Source of the DNA: CAWCDJ01 sp963836015
GTDB taxonomy: Bacteria; Acidobacteriota; Terriglobia; Bryobacterales; Bryobacteraceae
Direction: 5' to 3'
DNA length: 64,000 bases
Assembly: GCA_963836015.1 (NCBI GenBank)
Contig: CAWIIF010000015.1
Location: 620,001 to 684,000 of the forward strand
The notes under the pieces were generated by a model that saw only the letters and a program-made list of their open reading frames with translations, did no database searches and had not been told where the DNA came from. Shown here in pieces: positions 43,769 through 51,917 of this stretch; within the stretch, counting starts at the first letter, position 1; each line of letters begins with the position of its first letter. The position numbers and the translations under genes were made by a program.

Positions 43769-44539
43769 ATGTCTGCGACCCCGATTCTCGAGATCCGCGG
43801 CCTGCACCTGGCTATCGACGGTCGGCCGGTGCTCCGGGATATCAGTCTCGATGTGGATTCCGGCGAGACCGTAATGCTCCTGGGGCGGAGCGGGTCCGGC
43901 AAGACCAGCCTGCTCCGGACAGTGAACGGCCTGCTGCAGCCTGACCGCGGAGAGATCCGCTTCGAGGGCCGGCCGGCCGCGGACTGGGACCCCATCCGGC
44001 TTCGCCGCCGCATGGGCTATGTCATTCAGGATTCGGGCCTCTTCCCGCACTGGACCGTAGAGCAGAACGTCGGGCTGGTCCCACGCCTCGAGAATTGGCC
44101 CGCCGCCCGCATCTCGTCCCGGGTGGAGGAATTGCTGGCCGCCGTGGGCCTCGAGCCGCGCGAGTTTCGCGCCCGGCTGCCCCGCGAGCTCTCCGGGGGC
44201 CAGAAGCAGCGTGTGGGAATCGCCCGGGCCCTGGCCGCCGAGCCGCCCCTGCTCCTGCTCGACGAACCCTTCGCCGCCCTCGATCCGATCACCCGCTTCG
44301 ACCTGCAGGGCCAGTTCCGCGAGTTGCGCCGCTCCGTCCGCACCGCGGCCCTGTTCGTGACCCACGACGTGCGCGAGGCGCTCATGATGGGGACGCGGAT
44401 CGCCCTGCTCAAGGATGGCGCCCTCGACGTCCTGGCCGATCCCTCCGGCTTTCTCGAGGCCGATACGTCCGAGGCGCGCGCCTTTCTGGCCGGCCTGGAA
44501 GAACCGTGGAGACCCGATGAACGGCACACTCGCTTCTGA
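43769..44539 (+). CDS. osmoprotectant (betaine/choline-type) ABC transporter ATP-binding protein
   Basis: This 256-residue ATPase has Walker A GRSGSGKTS, Q-loop YVIQDSGLFPHWTV, signature LSGGQKQR, Walker B LLLLDEPFAALD and switch His FVTHDVREA. The QDSGLFPH pattern and gene order match OpuBA/OpuCA/YehX importers. No CBS domains are attached, unlike OpuAA or OpuCA of Firmicutes. Its end overlaps the permease start by 23 nt. Confidence 0.92.
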   Translation: MSATPILEIRGLHLAIDGRPVLRDISLDVDSGETVMLLGRSGSGKTSLLRTVNGLLQPDRGEIRFEGRPAADWDPIRLRRRMGYVIQDSGLFPHWTVEQNVGLVPRLENWPAARISSRVEELLAAVGLEPREFRARLPRELSGGQKQRVGIARALAAEPPLLLLDEPFAALDPITRFDLQGQFRELRRSVRTAALFVTHDVREALMMGTRIALLKDGALDVLADPSGFLEADTSEARAFLAGLEEPWRPDERHTRF

Positions 44540-45134
44540 AATCCTGGCCCTTTCGTTGGAACACCTGGAGCTGGTCCTGATCGCCCTGGCGATCGCTGCC
44601 GCCATCGGGCTGCCGGCCGCGGTGCTGCTCGCCCGCCGGGCCGGCGGCCGCCGCTGGATCATGGGCTTCGCCAACATCGCCCAGACCGTTCCCAGCCTGG
44701 CGCTGTTCGGCTTCCTGCTGCCGCTTCCCTTCATCGGCGGGATCGGCAAACGCACCGCCATCGTGGCGCTTTGCCTCTATGCCCTCCTTCCCATTCTCCG
44801 CAACACCCTCACCGGCATCCTGGGGGTGGACCGGGCCGTGCGCGAATCGGCGGCCGCGATGGGAATGACTCGCAGCCAGGTGCTCTGGCAGGTGGAACTG
44901 CCTCTGGCGGCACCGTCCATCGTGGCCGGCCTGCGGATCGCCGCGGTGGCTACCATCGGAACCGCGACCATCGCCGCGGCCATCGGGGGCGGCGGGCTGG
45001 GGGTCTTCATTTTCCGGGGGATTTCGATGGCCGACACCCGCACCATTTTGGCGGGGGCCGTGCCGGCGGCGGTGATGGCGCTGCTGGCGGACGAGGGGCT
45101 GGAATGGATCGAACGAAAACTGTCGCGGGCCTGA
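44517..45134 (+). CDS. osmoprotectant ABC transporter permease
   Basis: This 205-residue protein starts MNGTLASEILALSLEHLELVLIALAIAAAIGLP and has five to six membrane helices. The EAA-like motif is ESAAAMGMTRSQVLWQVELPLAAPSIVAGLRIA, as in OpuBB, YehW and YehY. It forms the channel for the importer encoded with its neighbours. It overlaps both flanking genes, so the three are translated together. Confidence 0.92.
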   Translation: MNGTLASEILALSLEHLELVLIALAIAAAIGLPAAVLLARRAGGRRWIMGFANIAQTVPSLALFGFLLPLPFIGGIGKRTAIVALCLYALLPILRNTLTGILGVDRAVRESAAAMGMTRSQVLWQVELPLAAPSIVAGLRIAAVATIGTATIAAAIGGGGLGVFIFRGISMADTRTILAGAVPAAVMALLADEGLEWIERKLSRA

Positions 45135-45964
45135 TTGCGCTTCTGCTCGCGTCCGGCTGCGGGAAGCCGGCGCGCATCGTGGTCGGCTCGAAAAACTTCA
45201 CCGAACAGGTGCTGCTGGGCGAAATTCTGGCACAGCAGATCGAGAGCCGGCTGGGCGTTCCGGTGGAGCGCAAACTCAACCTCGGAGGAACCCTGCTGGC
45301 CCACGAAGCGCTGGTTCAGGGGTCGATCGACCTTTACCCCGAATACACCGGCACCGCCCTCACGGCCGTCCTCAAAGAGCCTCCGCTGGCCGATCGCACC
45401 GCCGCCTTCGAGCGCGTGCGCACCGAGTATCAGCGCCGCTGGAAACTGGAGTGGCTGCCGCCCCTCGGTTTCAACGATACCTTCGCCATGATCGTCGCCA
45501 ACCGCACAGCCCAAACTGACGGCATCTCCACCCTATCCCGGGCCGCGGCGAAACGCTCCTGGCGGCTGGGCGTCGGCTACGAATTCGAGAAGCGCCCGGA
45601 CGGTCTCGAAGGACTGCTCCGGACCTATGGACTGCGCGTCCAGGGATCGCCCGTCACCATGGACCTCGGACTTCTCTACCAGGCGCTGAACTCCGGCAAG
45701 GTGGACATGATCGCCGCCAACTCGACCGACGGATTGGCTTCGTTCCTCCCCGTGACCATCCTTCAGGATGACCGCCACTACTTCCCACCCTACGAATGCG
45801 CGGTGATTGTGCGGGAAGAGGCCCTCAGGCAAAATCCGCAGTTGAAACAAGCCTTGCTGGAACTGTCCGGCCGGATCTCCGACTCGACTATGAGGAACCT
45901 GAATTATCAGGTAGATGGCGAGCATCGACCAGTACCGGAAGTAGCCCGCGCCTTCCTAAAGTAG
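45104..45964 (+). CDS. osmoprotectant ABC transporter substrate-binding lipoprotein
   Basis: This 286-residue protein has a lipoprotein signal with lipobox LLASGC. The mature protein is a type 2 periplasmic-binding fold of the OpuAC/OsmF group: IVVGSKNFTEQVLLGEILAQQIE, GSIDLYPEYTGTALTAVL, LPPLGFNDTFAMIV. These match proteins that bind glycine betaine, choline or related compounds. A Gram-negative bacterium with a lipid-anchored binding protein is somewhat unusual but known. ATG start lies inside the permease gene. Confidence 0.9.
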   Translation: MDRTKTVAGLIALLLASGCGKPARIVVGSKNFTEQVLLGEILAQQIESRLGVPVERKLNLGGTLLAHEALVQGSIDLYPEYTGTALTAVLKEPPLADRTAAFERVRTEYQRRWKLEWLPPLGFNDTFAMIVANRTAQTDGISTLSRAAAKRSWRLGVGYEFEKRPDGLEGLLRTYGLRVQGSPVTMDLGLLYQALNSGKVDMIAANSTDGLASFLPVTILQDDRHYFPPYECAVIVREEALRQNPQLKQALLELSGRISDSTMRNLNYQVDGEHRPVPEVARAFLK

Positions 45965-45990
45965 TACTGCCAGTACAGATATGGTACAAT
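45964..45990 (+). promoter_or_regulatory. palindrome and -10 box before the small membrane protein gene
   Basis: GTACTG-C-CAGTAC (45964-45976) is a perfect 13-bp palindrome spanning the stop of the upstream gene. It is followed by a -10-like TACAAT (45985-45990). The palindrome sits where the -35 box would be, so an activator or repressor site is plausible. Confidence 0.4.
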
Positions 45991-46023
45991 GCTAACTTCC
46001 TTCCGTTTATCGCCGAACGGATC

Positions 46024-46245
46024 ATGGAGTTTCGGCATAAGAACATGTTACGCGCTCTCGGATGTCTCGGATTGGGTGGCGGGTTCCTGTGGATTTCCCC
46101 CTCATTTCGGCTGGCCCTGGCCGATTCAGTCGGTAGCGGGCTGCAGGACATGGACAAGCACAGCCCCTGGTCCTATGTCGGCGCCGGGGTGCTGACTCTG
46201 GTCCTGTTGATGGTCTACCTTTATAAGGCAGCCCAACCCCGCTAG
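46024..46245 (+). CDS. small two-helix membrane protein, unknown
   Basis: This 73-residue protein starts MEFRHKNMLRALGCLGLGGGFLW, with a first hydrophobic stretch at about residues 9-33, then DSVGSGLQDMDKHSPW, and a second helix at about 51-68 (VGAGVLTLVLLMVYLY). It looks like either a protein with two helices or a signal peptide plus anchor. It has its own candidate promoter (TACAAT, 45985-45990). I do not recognise a family. It is convergent with the MerR gene. Confidence 0.6.
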   Translation: MEFRHKNMLRALGCLGLGGGFLWISPSFRLALADSVGSGLQDMDKHSPWSYVGAGVLTLVLLMVYLYKAAQPR

Positions 46246-46254
46246 TTCTTTCCG

Positions 46255-46758
46255 CTAAACAGCGCGCGCCTTCCGCGATGCTACCTGGGTCTCGGAGCGC
46301 GCCGGCTTCCGCTCGGTGGCTGCAGTCAGCCGCTTGACCTGATCGGTCACGCACACCAGGAACATCGGCTGGCGCGCGTTCTTCAACAAGTCGATAATCC
46401 GGTTGGGTGCTTCCTCGAGATAGATGGACTTGCCGTCGGTCAGCAGGTGGATGTCGGAAGTGGACTCCAACGCTTCACTCAGCCGTTTGCCCATGTCCTT
46501 TTGCAGGAAGCGGAGCACCCGCCGGATCTTTTGCAGGGAGAAGCCTTTGCGCCGCAGTTCGGCGATCACCGAAATCTCCACGACCTCCTCGGCCATGTAA
46601 ATCCGCTTGTGACCGTCCTGCCGCGGAGATACGACATTGCGCTCGTCCCACCATTGCAGTTGGCGGAGGCTCACACCGCAGATCCGGGCGACTTCGCTGC
46701 TGTTATAACCGTGGCCTTCGGACGAAGAGGATTGTGCGGATTTCCTGCCTTTGAACAT
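46255..46758 (-). CDS. MerR family transcriptional regulator
   Basis: This 167-residue protein has the MerR N-terminal winged helix: YNSSEVARICGVSLRQLQWWDERNVVSPRQDGHKRIY, then MAEEVVEISVIAELRRKGFSLQKIRRVLRFL. The C-terminal effector part is short (about 80 residues), with one cysteine, and lacks the metal-binding pattern of MerR or CueR. The ligand is unknown. The 237 bp upstream separate it from the divergent YtxH-like gene and should hold its promoter. Confidence 0.9.
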   Translation of the reverse strand: MFKGRKSAQSSSSEGHGYNSSEVARICGVSLRQLQWWDERNVVSPRQDGHKRIYMAEEVVEISVIAELRRKGFSLQKIRRVLRFLQKDMGKRLSEALESTSDIHLLTDGKSIYLEEAPNRIIDLLKNARQPMFLVCVTDQVKRLTAATERKPARSETQVASRKARAV

Positions 46759-46995
46759 TTTTCGCCACTTCCGTTGTTTAAATTAGTGCCACCTTGGATT
46801 GTACATGGGCCGTGGGCCGTGTCAATAGGGGTCGACGGGAGGAAAAAAGGGGAGGCGTGTCCGATTTCGGGCGGGGAGAAGTGATCGCCCTCACCTTGTC
46901 TCCGCCAATCGTGTGTGGAGCCGCACGCGCGTGCCTCCACGCGGAGGGCTTCCCGCCGAACCCGCCAGTACACTGGGATGGGAGGAACTGTGGCT

Positions 46996-47268
46996 ATGAA
47001 TATGGGGAACGGGAACAGCCGGTTGATCTGGATCGGCGTCGCCGCCGGAACCGCGATCGGAGTCGGTATCGCGCTTTCGCGGCGCAAGAGGTCCGGATGG
47101 GAATCGGCCCGCGCCGTCACTCGCCGGATGGCCAATCGCTCCGGAGACTTCGCGGACGCCACCAAAGACATCATGGAACGCGTGAAGACCATCTACGAAG
47201 AGGGCCGCCGTGTGGTGGAAGACGCCAACGAGCTCTGGGAGCACGGCCGCAAACTCGTGGGTGTGTAG
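46996..47268 (+). CDS. YtxH-like small membrane-anchored protein
   Basis: This 90-residue protein starts MNMGNGNSRLIWIGVAAGTAIGVGIALSRRKR: one glycine-rich membrane helix followed by a basic cluster. The rest is an amphipathic helix (FADATKDIMERVKTIYEEGRRVVEDANELW). This is the architecture of YtxH/gas-vesicle-GvpP-like stress proteins. ATG at 46996 is chosen because GGGAGGA lies about 10 nt upstream; ATG at 46978 is the alternative. Confidence 0.65.
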   Translation: MNMGNGNSRLIWIGVAAGTAIGVGIALSRRKRSGWESARAVTRRMANRSGDFADATKDIMERVKTIYEEGRRVVEDANELWEHGRKLVGV

Positions 47269-47427
47269 AGATTCGGTACATCACCTCCGCTTTGTGGCGG
47301 TCTGGTAGTACAGATAGAACCGGCTGCCGGCTCCCCTTCGTTGTCGGCCGCTCGCGCGCGATAGTAGAATCGGTAGCGAGCCACCCAGCCTCTTGCAGGG
47401 ACATCAAGACGCCGCGGTGTGGGGAGA

Positions 47428-49836
47428 ATGCAAGTCGGCGGAAGAAAGCTGGAGTTCTTCACCCTCGAGCCGGTCGATGGCGAGTTGTTGGCTGACCGGC
47501 TGCAACGCGGGTCTTTGCCCGCGGCGGAGCTCTTTCGCTATGCCATCGACGTGGGAAGGAGCCTCCAGCGGGCGCACTCGCGGCTGGTGGTCCACGGGCG
47601 GCTTTCCTCCTTCGCGGTCGTGATCACGCCAACCGGGGCTCGCATTCTCGACCCGGGGCAGTCGCCGGTTCCACCGGCGGCGGCCTACCGGTCTCCCGAA
47701 CAGGTCCGGGGAGAGCCCGCCGACGCCCGCGCCGACATCTTCGCCTACGGCGCCCTGCTGTATGAAATGGCTTCCGGCAAGCGAGCCTTTTCGGGTGACC
47801 CGGGACAACTGGATCGCGAAATCCTCGAACTGCCTCCCGTCCCCTCTAGCGCGAGCCCGGAAATTGCGGATGCACTGGTCCCGGTAATCGCCGCCTGCCT
47901 GGAGAAGGATGTGGCCGTGCGCCGCCAGCGCATGCAGAATGCGGTTCTCGAACTGCGCCTGCGGCGTCCCCGGATTCTTCTGCGGAATGCCGCCTCCCTT
48001 CCCCCGCCGGTCCCCGCCGGCCCGCTGGCCAAAAGCAGGCGGCACGGCCGCCTACAACCCAAGCTCTGGCTCGCCCTGGCTGCGTCTGTGGGACTCTTGA
48101 GCGCGCTGGCGGTGGCCTCTGTTCTCTATTTGCACCGTGGTTCGACGGCGCTTCCGCTGCGCTATGCGATCTCTTTTCCGGACCGCACGACCTACGGCGG
48201 ATCTCCGTCGGTCTCACCGGACGGGCGCCTGGTGGTTTTTCCCGCGGAGGGGCCGGACGGCCAGCGTATGCTGTGGGCCAGGTCGCTCGAGAGCGCGCGG
48301 AGTGTCCCGATCGCAGGTACCGAAGGCGGTTCGGAGCCGTTCTGGTCACCCGACGGCACATCCGTCGCGTTCTTCACAAGTGGCGCGCTGAAGCGGATCC
48401 GGGTGGATGGCGGCACGCCTCACACGATCTGCATGGTCGCGGGCACCGCGGGGGGAGGCGCTTGGGGTCCGGACGGCAGGATCCTGTTCGCGCCGAGCCT
48501 CGACACGGGCCTGTTCCGTGTGAGCGCGGACGGCGGAAAACCAGAGCTGGCCCTGCCGCTCGACCTCGAAAAGTCCCAGTCCGCCTTTCTTTGGCCCCAG
48601 TTCCTGCCTGGCGGAAGACAGTTCCTCTTCTTCGCCCTGACGGAGGACCCGCGGACCACCGGAGTTTACGCCGGCTCGGTCGGTTCGCCCGGATACCGCT
48701 TCATCTTCCCCTCGGAAACCAATGCCGTCTATTCGCCCGCCGGAAGAGGGCTTCCGGAATCGCGCGGCTACCTCCTGTTCATCCGGAATCGCCGTCTCCT
48801 GGGCCAGCCCTTTGAGACGGCGGACCTCCGGGTTGACGGCAACCCTGTGACCGTGGCGGATGAGATCGGGACGGTGCCGAGCCTGTCGCTGGCCCCCGTT
48901 TCGGCATCGCGAAACGCTACCCTGGCCTACCAGGCGCTCGGCAAGCCGGTGCGCCAGCTCGTCTGGATCGATCGCGCGGGAATCCGGCTCGCCGCGGTGC
49001 GGGAATTCGGTGAGTGGGGGCCGCCGCGCATCTCGCCCGACGGGTTGCACGGTACGGTCGCGAAGCTCGATCCCGACTTGCAGACCGCCGACCTGTGGAG
49101 CGTCGATACGGCCGGCGCCATTACCCAAATGACGAATACGCCGGCCTATGAAGGCTCCCCGGTCTGGTCGCCCGATGGCGCCCGGATCGCCTCTTTCGTG
49201 TTCGGGCGCCTGGAAGGAAACTACGACCTCTATACCAGGCGAGTCGACGGGCGCGGCGAGCCGGAACTGCTTTTTCGAGACCCCCGCCCGAAGTACCCGA
49301 CCGACTGGTCGAGCGACGGACGCTTTCTGCTTTTCACGCGGATCGGGGAAGCGACCCGGTCCGATGTGTGGGCATTCTCGACCGCGGAGCACAAGGCCGG
49401 CCCCATCCTCGACTCCCTGGCTTCCGAAGAATCTGCCGCGCTATCGCCTGACTCGAAATGGCTGGCCTTCCAATCCGATGAATCCGGGACGGTCGACGTA
49501 TATGTGCAGTCTTTCGATGGCCTCTCTACCACCCGTGGGAAACGCTGGAAGGTTGCGGCCAGCGCAGGCCTGCCGCGGTGGCGGCGGGACGGATCGGAAC
49601 TCTTCTACAGCACGTCGTCCGGGCGAATGATGTCGGTGGCGGTTCACCCGGAGGGCAGGGAGTTCGCGTTCGATCCGCCCCGGCTCCTGTTCCAGATCCG
49701 CCCGGCTCCCCAAACATGGAACCTCTATGATGTTTCCCCGGACGGACAGCGTTTTCTCATCACCTTGCCTCTGGAATGGTCCAACGGTACCGCCATCACC
49801 GTGCTGACCAACTGGGCCGCCAGGTTCCAAAACTGA
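47428..49836 (+). CDS. pseudokinase fused to a WD40-like (PD40) beta-propeller
   Basis: Residues 10-180 match the C-lobe of bacterial Ser/Thr kinases: GELLADRLQRG, SLQRAHSRLVVHG, YRSPEQVRGEPADARADIFAYGALLYEMASGKRAF. The N-lobe with glycine loop and lysine is absent. The catalytic HRDLKPxN is replaced by HGRLSSFA (56-63) and DFG by LDPGQ (74-78), so phosphotransfer is not expected. A membrane helix (about 212-236) leads to an outer propeller (240-802) with repeated SPDG motifs (TolB/PD40 type). ATG 47428 is used; GTG 47419 is possible. It may be a sensor or scaffold. Confidence 0.85.
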   Translation: MQVGGRKLEFFTLEPVDGELLADRLQRGSLPAAELFRYAIDVGRSLQRAHSRLVVHGRLSSFAVVITPTGARILDPGQSPVPPAAAYRSPEQVRGEPADARADIFAYGALLYEMASGKRAFSGDPGQLDREILELPPVPSSASPEIADALVPVIAACLEKDVAVRRQRMQNAVLELRLRRPRILLRNAASLPPPVPAGPLAKSRRHGRLQPKLWLALAASVGLLSALAVASVLYLHRGSTALPLRYAISFPDRTTYGGSPSVSPDGRLVVFPAEGPDGQRMLWARSLESARSVPIAGTEGGSEPFWSPDGTSVAFFTSGALKRIRVDGGTPHTICMVAGTAGGGAWGPDGRILFAPSLDTGLFRVSADGGKPELALPLDLEKSQSAFLWPQFLPGGRQFLFFALTEDPRTTGVYAGSVGSPGYRFIFPSETNAVYSPAGRGLPESRGYLLFIRNRRLLGQPFETADLRVDGNPVTVADEIGTVPSLSLAPVSASRNATLAYQALGKPVRQLVWIDRAGIRLAAVREFGEWGPPRISPDGLHGTVAKLDPDLQTADLWSVDTAGAITQMTNTPAYEGSPVWSPDGARIASFVFGRLEGNYDLYTRRVDGRGEPELLFRDPRPKYPTDWSSDGRFLLFTRIGEATRSDVWAFSTAEHKAGPILDSLASEESAALSPDSKWLAFQSDESGTVDVYVQSFDGLSTTRGKRWKVAASAGLPRWRRDGSELFYSTSSGRMMSVAVHPEGREFAFDPPRLLFQIRPAPQTWNLYDVSPDGQRFLITLPLEWSNGTAITVLTNWAARFQN

Positions 49837-49986
49837 CAGATTTGCACGCGCGGCGGCCAGATATTCGGCCAGGCCGATTTTCGGTGTCGATAACCCAAAT
49901 ATTTTCAAGGGGTTGCGGGTAGGAATTTCAGCTCCCCGGAATGCTACAATAAAGACGTCCCCCCTTCAGGAAATCAGGTAGACGTT

Positions 49987-50145
49987 ATGAAGACCCGCAA
50001 GTTTTGGCCCTTGGACTACGACCCCGAAGGTGAAATCTACGAAAACCTGGCGTGGGATCTGCCGGGCTTCCGTCGTCGCCGAAAAACTGCAAACCCACCC
50101 GGTAGGACGGCGCAAGCCGCCGAACCGAAAAGCCGCGGCCGGTAG
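49987..50145 (+). CDS. small basic protein of 52 residues, unknown
   Basis: ATG at 49987 opens MKTRKFWPLDYDPEGEIYEN, then LAWDLPGFRRRRK and a Lys/Arg/Pro-rich tail ending KSRGR. A -10-like TACAAT (49945-49950) and a CAGGTAG ribosome-binding site lie upstream. It occupies part of a 490-bp gap. No family is recognised; the acidic middle and basic ends suggest nucleic-acid or partner binding, but that is a guess. Confidence 0.5.
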   Translation: MKTRKFWPLDYDPEGEIYENLAWDLPGFRRRRKTANPPGRTAQAAEPKSRGR

Positions 50146-50161
50146 CGTAGCAATGTCCTAT

Positions 50162-50195
50162 TTCTTCCGGATCCACCCGACCGGATCCGGAAGAA
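50162..50195. terminator. strong 13-bp hairpin
   Basis: TTCTTCCGGATCC (50162-50174) and GGATCCGGAAGAA (50183-50195) pair perfectly around ACCCGACC. There is no T run on either side, so it is either a terminator working without one or an mRNA-stabilising structure. It lies between the 52-residue frame and the OmpA lipoprotein gene. The remaining stretch to 50327 shows no gene. Confidence 0.5.
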
Positions 50196-50327
50196 GGGTT
50201 GACTTCAGGTAATTCTTGCACCCCCAGAAGAGCTGTCACCCCCCCAAAAATCCTCTCCGGGTTTGAAAAAGAACGGGTTAGAACGAACGGCTGCTGGATT
50301 GCTAGATCTGTCGCGAGGTTTTGAAAT

Positions 50328-51101
50328 ATGAAAGCTTTCTTTGCGACCACGTTCATCGTTACAGGCGCCCTGCTTGCTGGTGGCTGCGCGACCAAGAAGT
50401 ACGTCCGTAACACGACTGCCCCGATCCAGGCCAAAGTGGACCAGGTCGGCGAGCAGACGACCCAGAATGGCCAGCAGATCCAGGACACTCGCAACCAGGT
50501 GAAGCAGGTTGACGAAAAGGCGACATCCGGGATCAGCGCGGCACAGGAAAAGGCGGCCGCCGCGGACCAGCACGCGGGTGCTGCGGACCAGCACGCCACC
50601 GAAGCTATGACTCGCGCTACTCAGGCGGACCAGAAGTCCGACCAGAACACTCAGGCTCTGGGCACGCTCCGGCAGGTAATTGCGAACATCGACGACTACA
50701 AACTGCAGACCACGGTGGCGGTGCCGTTCCGTTTCAACCGCTACACGCTCTCTTCGGATGCCCAGCAGGATCTCGACAAACTCGTCGATGGGGTGAAGGC
50801 CGACAAGCGATTCTTCATCGCGGTGGAAGGCTACACCGACGCCACCGGCTCGAAGCAGTATAACGAGACTCTGAGCCGCCAGCGCGCCAACAGCGTCGTC
50901 GAATACCTGGTAGCCAAGCACGATATCCCGATCTATCGCATCCACATGATCGGACTCGGCGAACAGCGGCCGGTGGACGAAGCCCACAATCGTGAGGCCC
51001 GTGCCAAGAACCGGAGGGTGGAAGTCAAGGTTTTCAGCGCCGATCAGGTAGCCGCTTCTCTGAACCGGGATAGCGCCACCGCCGATCGCACCCAACGGTA
51101 A
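50328..51101 (+). CDS. OmpA/Pal family outer-membrane lipoprotein
   Basis: This 257-residue protein has a lipoprotein signal with lipobox LAGGC. Residues 30-110 are a Gln/Ala-rich coiled coil (VDQVGEQTTQNGQQIQDTRNQV). The C-terminal OmpA domain has VAVPFRFNRYTLS, VEGYTDATGSKQYNETLSRQRANSVVEYL, IGLGEQRP and NREARAKNRRVEV, which bind peptidoglycan. It should tether the outer membrane to the cell wall. An intrinsic terminator follows. Confidence 0.93.
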   Translation: MKAFFATTFIVTGALLAGGCATKKYVRNTTAPIQAKVDQVGEQTTQNGQQIQDTRNQVKQVDEKATSGISAAQEKAAAADQHAGAADQHATEAMTRATQADQKSDQNTQALGTLRQVIANIDDYKLQTTVAVPFRFNRYTLSSDAQQDLDKLVDGVKADKRFFIAVEGYTDATGSKQYNETLSRQRANSVVEYLVAKHDIPIYRIHMIGLGEQRPVDEAHNREARAKNRRVEVKVFSADQVAASLNRDSATADRTQR

Positions 51102-51137
51102 CGCTTTAGGAAATACTCGAGCCCCGAATCACCCGAG

Positions 51138-51164
51138 GAGCCGCCGTCGCGCGGCTCTTTTTTT
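51138..51164 (+). terminator. intrinsic terminator of the OmpA lipoprotein gene
   Basis: GAGCCGC (51138-51144) pairs with GCGGCTC (51151-51157) around CGTCGC, followed by seven T. The T run touches the 3' end of the convergent membrane protein gene. Confidence 0.85.
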
Positions 51165-51855
51165 ATTGGGCCGCCGCCGCTTTGGCCGGCTGCCGGCGGA
51201 AGGTTCGCCACCAGATGTAAAGGACCGCCAGGTTGGCAGCCAACATGAGGACGTTGCCTGCTATCACCCCGCCGGTGCCGCTGATAGCCCGGATCGCTTC
51301 CCCGATGGCCTCGCTGGTGAATTGGATCCCCAGCGAGCCGCTCAGCAGCAGGATGCGCCTGTCCTTCTCCCGGGAGCCGATCAACATCGCCCACAGCGCC
51401 AGGTCGAGAATCGCCGAGCAGAAATTCAGGTCGCGGGACCACGGCGTCATCCAGACGCTGAGGTTCAGGTCGGTGCCGTAGTGAACCAGGAAAGAGATTC
51501 CCGCGAAGAGAAACGCTCCGGCAACCAGCACGATGCGCACTACCCGGCGTGGCCCGATGTTTTTTGTGGCGTGATAAATCAAGCTGATGACCAGGGCGAA
51601 GACGAGAGCTTGCATGATTCCTTCGTTCGTCCAATACCAGAGCACACGGTGGCCTTTAGCGCCGGGAATCCTTGCGTAATAGGCGGCGTTCACCGAGATA
51701 TCGATCACGGTGGTTAAGAAATTCCCGAGGCAGTAGAGGAAGAAAAGGGGATAGCGCCGATAGTGGTCCCGCAGAAGCGCAGCGATCACGAGGAGTTCAA
51801 GAGGAACCGCGATCGTCCAGGCGACCACTTGCAGAGCTAATAGCATGAACTCCAA
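51163..51855 (-). CDS. seven-helix membrane protein, unknown
   Basis: This 230-residue protein has seven hydrophobic segments: about residues 5-28, 35-55, 80-97, 105-127, 142-161, 167-186 and 195-217. The topology resembles small acidobacterial membrane proteins of no known function. Nothing in the loops points to a catalytic site. It is convergent with the OmpA gene and begins about 60 bp from the end of the repeat-protein gene on the same strand. Confidence 0.75.
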   Translation of the reverse strand: MEFMLLALQVVAWTIAVPLELLVIAALLRDHYRRYPLFFLYCLGNFLTTVIDISVNAAYYARIPGAKGHRVLWYWTNEGIMQALVFALVISLIYHATKNIGPRRVVRIVLVAGAFLFAGISFLVHYGTDLNLSVWMTPWSRDLNFCSAILDLALWAMLIGSREKDRRILLLSGSLGIQFTSEAIGEAIRAISGTGGVIAGNVLMLAANLAVLYIWWRTFRRQPAKAAAAQ

Positions 51856-51917
51856 TTCTAGGACGAGGCGCTAGCGGTTCGGAAGTGGTTACACCCAAGA
51901 CACCTTCCCGGATTCGA

